A DNA stretch of 31,773 nt, taken from a virus. The notes beneath the pieces were generated by a model. The model did not search any database. It was not told the origin of the DNA and saw only the letters and a program-made list of their open reading frames with translations. How positions within the stretch are numbered: position 1 is the stretch's first letter; each line of letters begins with the position of its first letter. The stretch lies in the IMG/VR virus record IMGVR_UViG_3300028840_001126, positions 1 to 31,773 of that record; one strand, 5' to 3'. Of this stretch, positions 18,370-27,685 are shown piece by piece. A program made the translations under genes and the position numbers.

Positions 18370-21231
18370 ATGGCTAGGTTTAATGACATAATCAACAACT
18401 TTGTAAATGGCGAAGTTAGTCCTCGTATTTACGGAAGAACTGATTCAGAGATTTACAGACGTGCTTGCAAGAATATTAAGAATATGATTGTTGTCCCTCA
18501 AGGTGGGGCACGTCGCAGGGTAGGAAGTCAGTTTGTAACTGATGAGTACTCAACAGGAAACGAGACTACATCAAACACAGGGGATATTCTAGCTCTATCT
18601 GATAGTATGAGGTTGATTCCTTTTGTTGTTTCAGAGGAAGAGTCATATTTAATACTCCTTACAGCAGATTACTTTGATGGTCTAAACCAGCATTTATTCT
18701 ATGTTTACAATGTGAAAGACGAGACATTTCACCCTGTAGCATTAGGGATTGGTGATACAGTATTCTCAAGTAGTGCAAATACTACTACGGTACTGCAAGA
18801 TGCGGATAAGATAAAAGAAATACAGTACGACCAGTCTGGTGACGTAATGATTTTCGCACATAAGGACATGCCGCCTTTTTACTTTGTAAGAACTGGCGTG
18901 AATGAGTTTACAGCTAACGAGTATGTTTCGACTACTCCGGTAAACTTCTCAGGGAAGATAACAGCAAACGGCGCACCTTTCAGAGATCAGAACACGTCTG
19001 ATACAACATTAACTTTAAGTGCTGTCACAGTTGGGACAGGTAGAACACTAACTGCAAGCGATGATGTTTTTAATGCACTTCACGTTGGAACTATGTTTGC
19101 TTTTCAAGATAGCGGTACGATTGGTTATGCCATAGTAACTGCGTATAGTTCTGCTACTTCGGTGACAGTAGAAATTATCCAAGCATGTGCTGCGGCTTTT
19201 ACATCAGGCAGTACACAATGGTATGAGTGCGCTTGGTCTGACTACAGAGGATGGCCTAGAACAGTTTCTTTCTGGCAAGGAAGACTCGTATTTGGCGGTA
19301 ACGAATCACAACCAGATACTTTATGGACTTCACAACTTGGTGATGTTTTTGAAATGAATAACGATGACGTTATCGACCCTGGCGAAGCTTTAACAGAAGA
19401 CGACCCACAGATTGTGACAGTAGCTTCGGATAAGGTGAATGAGATCAACTGGCTAGTAGCCGGAAGAGGAGATCTTTTATTTGGAAGTAGAGGACGTGAA
19501 TACGCTGCAAGCGGTTTAGGAATAGGTACTGTTTCAGTTAGTCCTTATTCCAACAATGGTTCTGAGTATGTTCAGCCAGCGGTTGTAGATAACACGCCTA
19601 TTTTTGTTCAACGTGGCTTTAGAAAAATAAGAGATATGAAGTACATTGAGCAGATCAGAGGATACACTTCCACAGATCTTACTTTCATAGCGGAGCATAT
19701 AACAAAGAAAAGTTTAAGTATTTACACAAGCCCTTCTGCTCCAAAGATAAAGGGCATTACTGAACAGCGTTTAGACAACAAGCTTTTATGGGCTTGGGAC
19801 AACAACGGCTATCTTTACTCTTGCACAGTAGCGGAGGAAGGTGACGTAAAAGCTTGGCACAGACATGAACTTGGTGGTGTACTGTCTTCAGACATACCAA
19901 AGGTATTAAGTGCTGCAAGCGTTCCTTCAAAAGATGGTACATATGATGAACTTCACTTACTGGTGAAAAGAACAGTGGATAGTACGGAGGTTGTATTTTG
20001 GGAAAAACTTGGGAATGATTTCTTTGAGGAGTCTCTTCACCCTGATGTTGATGCTAGGTACAGACAGCCTGTGTATATGGACGCTGCTAAAATGTTTAGA
20101 ACTTCTGGTCCTGCTACTTTCTATGCTAGCTTAAGATCTGATGCCGACGCTGATACTTCTGATGGAACTGGTACGGGTACTGAAACAGGTACTATAACTT
20201 ACGCCAGAGATAAGGCACAGTTTGATGACGGTAGTGCAAGCTATATTGACTGGGATGGTACAGATAATGCTGACTCCGCTCAAGTAGGTTGCATACGTTG
20301 GGACTGGTGGCCTAGTAAAAGAGGTACTAAGCAAACAATGGTATCTATCTGTAAAGCGGCTAGTGACATCGACAACTTAATTCAGGTTTCTTGGGAAGCT
20401 GATGATTCTATCGGGATTATCATTTTTGATTCTACAGGTAGTTCAGTGATTAACTCTACATTATCTGGAATTGATATTGGCGAAAGCGCTCCATCTGGAT
20501 ACTTGAATGGCGGGACCCCATATCACTTTGAATTAAATTACGACTTAACCAATGGTGCGACAAGACTCTTTGTTAACGGCAAGCAGTTAGGTACAACCTT
20601 TGCTGCAACAGGGACTAGAGATACAAGTATAGACCTTATTAGAATGGGAGCGGCATACAATGCTGCAACTCCTGCTTTAAATGCAAGAGGAGCTAACCTT
20701 GTTATATTCGATAGTGTCCAGCACACAGCGGACTACGAGTGGTACGAGTATCAGGGAGCGTCTACTACGATAAGAGGTCTTGATTATTTAGAGGGACAAA
20801 CGGTTAAGGTACTTGCGGATGGATTGGTGCAGAGTGATAAAACAGTTTCATCTGGAAGTATAACTCTTGATGATACGTATTCTACTGTTATAGTGGGCCT
20901 TTCTTACGAGCATTTACTAGAGCCTTTAGCAATTAATTTTGGAGGGGCAATTGGAACAAGACAGGGAGAAACAACGAGGCTTGACAGGATTGTGGCAAGA
21001 TTTGAAGGAACTGCGGCTTGCAACGCTGGCCCTACAGCAGATGATGTTGATTCTATTATATTTCGTGACGCTGATACTCCTCTTGCTGACCCTATCGCGC
21101 TTGTGACGGACGACAAAGAGATTTACTTAGATGGAGATTATGGACTAAATGAAACAGTTGTATTCAAGGGTTCTGATCCTTTACCATGTAACATTACATG
21201 TATTGTTGCAAGAGGTATAGCTTATGAATAA
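18370..21231 (+). CDS. Tail nozzle (tubular protein B type) with inserted LamG-like domain
   Basis: A 953-residue protein. The N-terminus INNFVNGEVSPRIYGRTDSEIYRRACKNIKNMIVVPQGGARRRVGSQFV (9-57 region) is the hallmark of the podovirus nozzle, which closes the tail tip and keeps the genome in. The sections with WPRTVSFWQGRLVFGG (about 297-312), FGSRGREYAASG and YLYSCTVAEEGDVKAWHRHELGG follow the same family. It is longer than T7 gp12 (about 794): residues about 605-790 contain a jelly-roll-like insert (ASYIDWDGTDNADSAQVG, then FELNYDLTNGATRLFVNGK) of the LamG/concanavalin type, which often binds sugars. The C-terminal part returns to nozzle-like sequence. The ATG is two bases after gp11's stop. 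Confidence 0.88.
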   Translation: MARFNDIINNFVNGEVSPRIYGRTDSEIYRRACKNIKNMIVVPQGGARRRVGSQFVTDEYSTGNETTSNTGDILALSDSMRLIPFVVSEEESYLILLTADYFDGLNQHLFYVYNVKDETFHPVALGIGDTVFSSSANTTTVLQDADKIKEIQYDQSGDVMIFAHKDMPPFYFVRTGVNEFTANEYVSTTPVNFSGKITANGAPFRDQNTSDTTLTLSAVTVGTGRTLTASDDVFNALHVGTMFAFQDSGTIGYAIVTAYSSATSVTVEIIQACAAAFTSGSTQWYECAWSDYRGWPRTVSFWQGRLVFGGNESQPDTLWTSQLGDVFEMNNDDVIDPGEALTEDDPQIVTVASDKVNEINWLVAGRGDLLFGSRGREYAASGLGIGTVSVSPYSNNGSEYVQPAVVDNTPIFVQRGFRKIRDMKYIEQIRGYTSTDLTFIAEHITKKSLSIYTSPSAPKIKGITEQRLDNKLLWAWDNNGYLYSCTVAEEGDVKAWHRHELGGVLSSDIPKVLSAASVPSKDGTYDELHLLVKRTVDSTEVVFWEKLGNDFFEESLHPDVDARYRQPVYMDAAKMFRTSGPATFYASLRSDADADTSDGTGTGTETGTITYARDKAQFDDGSASYIDWDGTDNADSAQVGCIRWDWWPSKRGTKQTMVSICKAASDIDNLIQVSWEADDSIGIIIFDSTGSSVINSTLSGIDIGESAPSGYLNGGTPYHFELNYDLTNGATRLFVNGKQLGTTFAATGTRDTSIDLIRMGAAYNAATPALNARGANLVIFDSVQHTADYEWYEYQGASTTIRGLDYLEGQTVKVLADGLVQSDKTVSSGSITLDDTYSTVIVGLSYEHLLEPLAINFGGAIGTRQGETTRLDRIVARFEGTAACNAGPTADDVDSIIFRDADTPLADPIALVTDDKEIYLDGDYGLNETVVFKGSDPLPCNITCIVARGIAYE

Positions 21232-21243
21232 TGGAGGTTTGTA

Positions 21244-21762
21244 GTGGACCCGTTTACGGCAGCGATGTTAATATCTGGCGGTGTTCAGATAATAGGAAAG
21301 ATTAGGGCTAACCAAGCTGAAGCAGAGGCTCACGAAAGAAACGCTGAGTTCTTTCGTGAACAGCAAAAGATTTCACAGCTTGCAACTAGACGTGAATTAG
21401 ATATTTTCCAGAGGGAGTCTGAAGCTTTCTTTGGCGACCAAGTAAGTGCTTACACAAAAGCTGGCGTTGATTTATCTGGAAGTATTCTGCGTTCATTGAC
21501 TGAGACTAAGAGATCAGTTAGACAAGAAGAAGGAGCTATCCTAGAGCAAGGTAAGTTGCGTACAAAATTAGCTGGCATGAAAGCTGATGAGTCACTTAGA
21601 AATGCAGATAGAGCTAGAAGCAGTAACTTCTTCGATGTTATTTCAACAGTGGCTAACGTAGGGGCTTCAGTAGCCGGAAGAAGTAACCCAGAGGCTTCAA
21701 GTAAAAGTCCAGATGTATTCTTCAGTGGAAGCAACAGCGCGGTGAAAAAGGCAGGTTTATAA
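21244..21762 (+). CDS. Internal virion (ejection) protein, gp14-like
   Basis: A 172-residue protein starting with GTG at 21244, behind a good GGAGGT. The N-terminus DPFTAAMLISGGVQIIGKI is hydrophobic, then a long Glu/Arg/Gln-rich helix (ANQAEAEAHERNAEFFREQQ) and SAYTKAGVDLSGSILRSL (about 76-93) follow. This layout, a hydrophobic start plus amphipathic helix and AGVDLSGS motif, is typical of T7 gp14-like internal core proteins that insert in the outer membrane on DNA ejection. It is first of three probable ejection genes, coupled by TAATG to the next. Confidence 0.8.
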   Translation: MDPFTAAMLISGGVQIIGKIRANQAEAEAHERNAEFFREQQKISQLATRRELDIFQRESEAFFGDQVSAYTKAGVDLSGSILRSLTETKRSVRQEEGAILEQGKLRTKLAGMKADESLRNADRARSSNFFDVISTVANVGASVAGRSNPEASSKSPDVFFSGSNSAVKKAGL

Positions 21763-23366
21763 TGGCTAGAATACCTACTAGAAGAGAAGGTCAAAGATTA
21801 TCACAAGCTTCACCAGTTCAGGGCGAGAGTCCTGGAGCTGCAAGACGTGAAGGCGAAAATATAGCTAGAGCAGGTGCAGCCCTTGGTAACTTATCTGGAG
21901 CCTTGGGTAACTACTTTGAAAAGAAAAATAAAGTAGACAACAAATTATTTGAACATGAAGTTAGAGTTAGAGCCGAGCAGGTTTACCAAGAGGCTATGTT
22001 TAAAGCACGTCAAGACAAGAGACTTGAAGACGATGGCAGTAATATGCTGGCGTTATACAAAGAACACTCAAGCGGTTTTAACGAACAGATTGAGGGAATG
22101 GACGACGGTTTAAATAAACGTGTGGCTAGACGTATTTCTTTAGACGTTTCAAACGGGTTTACCAAGAAAGTTTATAGTAATATGATAGGCTTCGATGCTG
22201 CCCATAAAGCTAAAAGAGTTGAGGACTTTAGGGACTCGATGACTACTACAATGATGGCTAACCCAGAAGCATCTTCCATTGATGAAGCTAGGAATAGGTT
22301 TACTGACTATGTGGATGCGTTAGGTTTAGATCCTGAGACTAGAGCAAAGGTAGAATCTGAGTTTAATGAAAGTGCAGACTTGGCAATAGCCCAAGGCCAT
22401 GCCTTAAAGGGTAACTACCAGAGTGCTACTGAACATGTAATGAATAGTGATAACTTTTCCCCCAAGCAAAAAACATCGTTGGTGAAAGACATTATTAATC
22501 AGCAACAACAGGTTGCTAATATTAATTACACACGAGATCAGAGGGAACGTACTCAACAGAAACAAGCATTGCAAGATCAGCGTGAAGACTTTTCAAGTGC
22601 TGTAATGAATAAGTTGATTGAAGCTGGCGATGACTTGCAGACGATAGCTGAAGTTGAAGCAGAGGTACAGTCTGTATTCCAAGCTAATCCGACTCTTGCT
22701 ACAAAAGAAATTAGAAATATAGTAAAGTCTTTTAAAGATCCTGAGCGCAAGCAAGTACAAGATGAAGTCTTTTATGATTTTCAGGAAAGGATTTATAAAG
22801 GACGTGACATGAAAAGCCTGATGGCAGATATAAACGCTGCTATTGGTAATAGGGAACTTGACCCAAGAGATGCGGTAACTCTCCTTAATAGGCTTAGAGC
22901 TAATTCTAAGAAATCGACAAGTGATAAGTCTTTTGCGATTGATAAGAAGGCTGCTGAGTCTTTACTTAATGCGACGGTTACGCCTGATGGATTTGATATA
23001 ACTGGTGCTTTTTATAAGGGTAAGAACTTAGCCAGAGTAGCTGGAGTTAGAGAACTTTACGCAGTTAATATCGACAAGGGTATGCGTCCTACAAAGGCTA
23101 TGCGAAAAGCTTTGATTGCTTCTGGTTTAACACCAAAGGTAATTATTCCTCATATTCCTTTGGATGCTCAAGACGATGCTCAAAAGGTAGAGTTAATCAA
23201 AAGAAAGATCGTAGACGATATTAAGGGCGGTAAGTTAAAATCAAGGGACGATAAGAACAGAGCTAGAGATATTCTTAAAGCTATCCCTGAGTTTATTAGA
23301 AGAGAAAACGAGAAGAAATCCCTAGAGGAACTTATTCGATTAGATAAGGTAGAGGAAGGTAAATAA
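21762..23366 (+). CDS. Internal virion (ejection) protein, gp15-like
   Basis: A 534-residue, highly helical and charged protein. Typical parts are the N-terminus (ARIPTRREGQRLSQASPV, then RAGAALGNLSGALGNYFEKK) and several helices rich in Gln/Asp/Arg, such as QVANINYTRDQRERTQQKQA. These and the place between gp14-like and the very large protein suggest the T7 gp15 role, that is, part of the ejected channel across the host periplasm. Sequence likeness to gp15 itself is low, so assignment is mostly positional. Coupled by TAATG at both ends. Confidence 0.75.
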   Translation: MARIPTRREGQRLSQASPVQGESPGAARREGENIARAGAALGNLSGALGNYFEKKNKVDNKLFEHEVRVRAEQVYQEAMFKARQDKRLEDDGSNMLALYKEHSSGFNEQIEGMDDGLNKRVARRISLDVSNGFTKKVYSNMIGFDAAHKAKRVEDFRDSMTTTMMANPEASSIDEARNRFTDYVDALGLDPETRAKVESEFNESADLAIAQGHALKGNYQSATEHVMNSDNFSPKQKTSLVKDIINQQQQVANINYTRDQRERTQQKQALQDQREDFSSAVMNKLIEAGDDLQTIAEVEAEVQSVFQANPTLATKEIRNIVKSFKDPERKQVQDEVFYDFQERIYKGRDMKSLMADINAAIGNRELDPRDAVTLLNRLRANSKKSTSDKSFAIDKKAAESLLNATVTPDGFDITGAFYKGKNLARVAGVRELYAVNIDKGMRPTKAMRKALIASGLTPKVIIPHIPLDAQDDAQKVELIKRKIVDDIKGGKLKSRDDKNRARDILKAIPEFIRRENEKKSLEELIRLDKVEEGK

Positions 23367-26300
23367 TGGCTGATGTTACAGATCAAGAGTTACTAAGACT
23401 AGCCAATGAAGCTGACACAGGAGATGTTACTACAGCTCCAGAAGTGAAGACTGAATCACAGGTCAGGCAAGAAAGAGAATCTGAAGGCCAGAACTTTCTA
23501 GATGTAATGCAAGCAGATGTTAGAGCGCAGGAAGGTGAAGTAAGTACTGAGACTGTGAAGCAAGCCGCAGGTGGAGTTTTGGACATAGGCCAAGACTTAA
23601 TAAACACAACTCACGATATTTTAGACTGGGGAGAGAATTGGCTGGCTGAAATGGGAATTGGCGAAGGTGATGTTTTTGAGCCTGGTAAGGCTACAACTTT
23701 TGCGGAGAAGATTATTCCTCCAAGTGCTAACCCTGTAGACAACGTGGTACGTGGTGTTGTTAGTTATGTTATGCCTTATGCAGGTCTTTCAAAGATAGTT
23801 ACAGGTGGTTCTAAGGCTATCAAAGCAAGTAAAGCTTTAGCTGGTTCTGCTGCCATTAACGGTGTCTTAATGGACCCTGATGAGAAACGTGTGGCAGACT
23901 TCGCCAATGAAGTGCCTATGCTTTCACCGCTAGTGCCAAGCTGGTTACTTTCTGATGAAGACGATGAGGCTTTTGAGTCTAGGGTTAAAAACTCTGTAGA
24001 GAGTTTATTGGTTGATGCAGGACTGGCAGGACTTGGAACTGCTGTTGCTAAGTCTTTTAATATGGTTAGAAAAGGGCGTAAGCTAAAAGCTGCTCAAAAG
24101 ACTGGTATTCCTGCGGTTGAAGAAAGTGCTGTTGGTGACGCTATACCTTCAAAGGAAACGGCTAAACCAAAGGTAGAAGCTAAACCAGTTACTCCAGAGG
24201 AAGATGAAGTTCTTAAAGCTTTGTATGAGCCTTCGGACTTTAATGCAAAAGACTTGGAGACAATACAAGGAGCTAATTCTTTAGAAGAGTTAGAGGCAGC
24301 TTTCCTGGAAACTTCTAAACACGCTGAGATCAAGAAGATAACAGCTCTTGCAAAACGTGGTGAAATACCGCAGGAAGAAACTACATTACGTGCAGTTGGG
24401 ATACTGGCGAATAAAAAGAAATTTAATGAAGTTCTACAAAGGTCACATACTCCAGGTGAAGTTTTAAATGCTGAAGAGATTAGAGCCGTAGACATTTTCA
24501 CTAGAGCTAAGGTGAATGAAGTTGTAGACTTCATGGAAAACATTAAGAACTTTGATGGTGACGACATAAACCTGCAAGCGGCTGTACTTAAAATGCAGGA
24601 AGCTCAGGTTGCAATGATGGGTAGGAACTCTACTTTCTCTGAAATTGGTAGAGCCTTGAACATCGCTAAAGTCACTGACACAATGGAACTCTCTGACTTA
24701 AGAAGAGAGTATTTAAACCAATATATGAAAGTGGTGGGGAAAGATAACGCTGTTGATCTTGTGAAAGAGATGGATAAGATTAGGAAATTAAAAAAACCTG
24801 CTGACTTACGGAACGCGATTAGAGCAATGGGGCAAGGTAGACTTGATACATTATCTAAGAAATTCCAAGGTTATTACTTATCAAACTTAATTGCAGGTCT
24901 TGGTACTACTAAAACAGCAATGGTAGGTAACGCATCATACGGTGTTGTAAGATCTGGAGAACTGGCAATACAGGGTATGATATCACCTTTCATAAAAGGC
25001 GCAAGCGTTGGTGAAGTAGTTTCAGCAGCTCGTGCAATACCAACTTCATTTATCGAAGGTTTAACAAATACAAAAGACTTCTTTGTTCACTCAAAGTTAC
25101 CTACAGATATTACTAAGCAAAGATTTACTGACACTAAGAGAGTATTTACTGACACTATGGAGAGTTTAGGTTTAGCCGGAGAGACGGGTTCTGCTTGGAA
25201 TAAAGTAGTTCATACGACAGGTAACTTAATAAGTGGGCAGGGTAGACTTCAAGCGGTGGATGCTTTTTCAAGGACTGTGGCTAAACGATCTACAATGAAC
25301 CAGTTGGTTTATAGGGATGCTGTAGAAGCAGGTTTGAAAGAGGGTACTGAAGAGTTTTCTCAACATATGTCAAAGCTTATTGCTAACCCTACGCCAGAGT
25401 TAATTAATACAGTTGAAGGCGCTGCAAGTAGAGCAGCATTTGGAGCTAGAGCAAGTGAAGTACCTATTATAGGAACTGATGACTTAAATGTTGGTGAAGT
25501 GCTTAATTACTTTGAAAAGGGTTTATCTAGAATACCTGTGGTAAACGTAACAGTTCCTTTCGTAAGAACAGCAACTAACCTTGCGGACTTCTCGGTACAA
25601 AGAGTACCTGGAATTAACTTACTTAGCCCTAAGATTAGAGCAGGATTTGCGTCTGGTGGTGCGGCAAGGGCTGAAGCAATCTCCAAGACAATAATGGGTA
25701 CTTCGGTACTAGGAGCTGCGGCCTTTTTAACTCACCAAGGTCACATGACTGGTGGGAATGCTGCTTCAAGAAAGTTTAAAAAGAAATTAACTGGAGATTC
25801 TAGGTACGGTGAATACGTATTAAATATCCCAGGTCGAGATAAGCCAGTTAAGTATGACAGGTTAGATCCTTTGGGAACTCTACTTGGAATAGGCGCTGAT
25901 CTTGCGGAGATTTCAGGTTATGTAAGAGACGACAACTTCACAGACCATGAAGAGTTAGTAGGAGCGGCTGCAATTTTAGTTAAAGATTTAATGATACCTG
26001 AAGGACCATTAAATAACTTTGGTGATCTTGCAAGGTTCTTATCTGACCCTAAGCCTGGCAACGTACCTTTAAGTTTAACTGGTTTTATCCCTATGGGTGG
26101 GTTAGTTAAAGAAGCTACAAAAACTGGTACAGTAGCATCTGATCCTATAAAACGTGACACTAAATCAAAGGCCAAGGGTATTATGAAAGCCTGGGACGAG
26201 GTTTTCAATAAAGCCTTAGATACAATAGGTCTAGGTAAAGATATGCCACCATTACTAAACGTACTTGGTGATGAGGTAGCTTATCCTCCTGGCGTTAAGG

Positions 26301-26788
26301 TTGAACACGCGCTACCATTTTTTAGACATGATCTAACTAATGAGAACATGGACCCTGTTTATAAAGAACTTTATAGGCTGGCACCAGATGAATTTACAGA
26401 TGCAGCAGAACCTTTTAGAGAACTGCTTTCAATGCCAGATCGAATTGTAAACTTCGGTATGGTTGTAGGTAGTACAGGGATTACTTCTAAGGCCCAAGAG
26501 GGTGTATTTAAGTATGAATTAGATGCTAAACAGTACCATAAACTAGTTAAATTAAGTGCTGGAATCGGCCTTGGTGGACCTACTCTTAAGCAATCTTTAT
26601 CTAAATTAATAGATAGCTTTGCATACAAAAACGCTCCTACTGATCTTGCAAGAAAAGCAATGATATACCAAGTAGGTAAGCAGTATAGAAGTCTTGCGAA
26701 GAAAAAGATGATGTCTGAGATCGAGGGAGTTGAGGAAGAATTTAAGAGAATGGAACGTAAATTTAGACTTAAAGTTCAAGGGAGATAG
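23366..26788 (+). CDS. Large internal virion (ejection) protein, gp16-like, no transglycosylase domain seen
   Basis: An 1140-residue protein, the largest in the window, third in the ejection set. T7 gp16 is 1318 residues and has an N-terminal lytic transglycosylase; I see no ExxE/AESxF-type catalytic pattern at the N-terminus here. There are Gly/Ala-rich hydrophobic sections (VVSYVMPYAGLSKIV at about 124-138; LVDAGLAGLGTAVAKS; FYLIAGLGTT-type at about 500; TSVLGAAAFLTHQGHM near 780) that could insert in membranes, between long charged helices. Polymorphic length and helical repeats fit ejection proteins. It probably forms the inner channel and pulls DNA into the cell (family knowledge). Four bases separate its stop from the fibre gene. 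Confidence 0.8.
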   Translation: MADVTDQELLRLANEADTGDVTTAPEVKTESQVRQERESEGQNFLDVMQADVRAQEGEVSTETVKQAAGGVLDIGQDLINTTHDILDWGENWLAEMGIGEGDVFEPGKATTFAEKIIPPSANPVDNVVRGVVSYVMPYAGLSKIVTGGSKAIKASKALAGSAAINGVLMDPDEKRVADFANEVPMLSPLVPSWLLSDEDDEAFESRVKNSVESLLVDAGLAGLGTAVAKSFNMVRKGRKLKAAQKTGIPAVEESAVGDAIPSKETAKPKVEAKPVTPEEDEVLKALYEPSDFNAKDLETIQGANSLEELEAAFLETSKHAEIKKITALAKRGEIPQEETTLRAVGILANKKKFNEVLQRSHTPGEVLNAEEIRAVDIFTRAKVNEVVDFMENIKNFDGDDINLQAAVLKMQEAQVAMMGRNSTFSEIGRALNIAKVTDTMELSDLRREYLNQYMKVVGKDNAVDLVKEMDKIRKLKKPADLRNAIRAMGQGRLDTLSKKFQGYYLSNLIAGLGTTKTAMVGNASYGVVRSGELAIQGMISPFIKGASVGEVVSAARAIPTSFIEGLTNTKDFFVHSKLPTDITKQRFTDTKRVFTDTMESLGLAGETGSAWNKVVHTTGNLISGQGRLQAVDAFSRTVAKRSTMNQLVYRDAVEAGLKEGTEEFSQHMSKLIANPTPELINTVEGAASRAAFGARASEVPIIGTDDLNVGEVLNYFEKGLSRIPVVNVTVPFVRTATNLADFSVQRVPGINLLSPKIRAGFASGGAARAEAISKTIMGTSVLGAAAFLTHQGHMTGGNAASRKFKKKLTGDSRYGEYVLNIPGRDKPVKYDRLDPLGTLLGIGADLAEISGYVRDDNFTDHEELVGAAAILVKDLMIPEGPLNNFGDLARFLSDPKPGNVPLSLTGFIPMGGLVKEATKTGTVASDPIKRDTKSKAKGIMKAWDEVFNKALDTIGLGKDMPPLLNVLGDEVAYPPGVKVEHALPFFRHDLTNENMDPVYKELYRLAPDEFTDAAEPFRELLSMPDRIVNFGMVVGSTGITSKAQEGVFKYELDAKQYHKLVKLSAGIGLGGPTLKQSLSKLIDSFAYKNAPTDLARKAMIYQVGKQYRSLAKKKMMSEIEGVEEEFKRMERKFRLKVQGR

Positions 26789-26791
26789 TAA

Positions 26792-27685
26792 ATGTCTATA
26801 AGTAATTTAACAGTTAAAGCTACTTATGTTGGCGACGGTGCAAATACTACATTTGCTATCCCTCACGCCAATGTTGTAGATGATTCAGCCGAAGTAAAGG
26901 TTTACATCAGGGACGAGTCAACTCCTACTGCAATCACTGAGGCACTTCAAACAGAAGGCGCACTTCAAGACTATACTTTAACAGGGGCACCGGACGCCTC
27001 CTCGTTCCACACGGACGTGGAGTTTAATACCGCACCTGCAAGCACGGATAAGGTTATTGTGATTAGGGAGCTACCTTTAACCCAGCCTCTTGATCTTACA
27101 AATGCTGGCAACTATAGCCCAGCGGCCCTAGAACTTGCGTACGATAGAGCGATTGCGATGATTCAGCAGTTGAATGAGATCTTAACCAGGGTTCCAAGGC
27201 TTTCTATCACGGAACAAAAGAGTGAAGCCAATATGACTTTACCTGTAACCATACCTGAGAATGGTATTTGGGGATTTGACGGAACTGACGGAATGAAGTT
27301 CTGGACTCCAGCGGAATTACTGGAAGAAGTTGAGGATGTGGAAATTGGTGCAGGGTACGGGGACAAAGAATCGGATACTTTAACCGATGGTCAATCAGCT
27401 ACCAATGTAACTGGTATGACGATGGATAGTTCAACTGAAACAAGTGCAAGGTGGTTTGTAGAAGTGAAGGTTACATCAACTGCTGGCACTAAGTTTTTAA
27501 CAGGCCATGTGGTAGGTCATTACAATGGAAGTGCATACTCGGTACACAAGAGTTTATTTGAGGGTGACATTTTCCAGGCAGATTTCACGATTGATGCTGG
27601 ACAAGTTAAGCTTGCTTTAGGTACTCTTGGTGGGACTGGTTTTTCAGGTACGATTAAATTTAAAAGAATGGTTTTGGAGGCATAA
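26792..27685 (+). CDS. Tail fibre adaptor with T7 gp17-type N-terminal domain
   Basis: A 297-residue protein whose first 165 residues match the T7 tail fibre N-terminal domain that docks on the tail: VKATYVGDGANTTFAIPH (7-24 region), VKVYIRDES, QDYTLTGAP, and RELPLTQPLDLTNAGNYSPAALELAYDRAIAMIQQLNE (about 91-128). After a linker there is a short beta-rich C-terminal domain (GYGDKESDTLTDGQSAT to the end). T7 gp17 is 553 residues, so this is shorter, without a long shaft. It probably connects the separate 777-residue fibre encoded by the next gene, whose ATG overlaps its stop (TAATG). Confidence 0.87.
   Translation: MSISNLTVKATYVGDGANTTFAIPHANVVDDSAEVKVYIRDESTPTAITEALQTEGALQDYTLTGAPDASSFHTDVEFNTAPASTDKVIVIRELPLTQPLDLTNAGNYSPAALELAYDRAIAMIQQLNEILTRVPRLSITEQKSEANMTLPVTIPENGIWGFDGTDGMKFWTPAELLEEVEDVEIGAGYGDKESDTLTDGQSATNVTGMTMDSSTETSARWFVEVKVTSTAGTKFLTGHVVGHYNGSAYSVHKSLFEGDIFQADFTIDAGQVKLALGTLGGTGFSGTIKFKRMVLEA

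Noticed and set aside
24094-24567. Leftward frame of 157 codons inside the large ejection gene
   Set aside because: Antisense shadow, rich in Ser, Leu and Phe, no ribosome site, all neighbours on the other strand.
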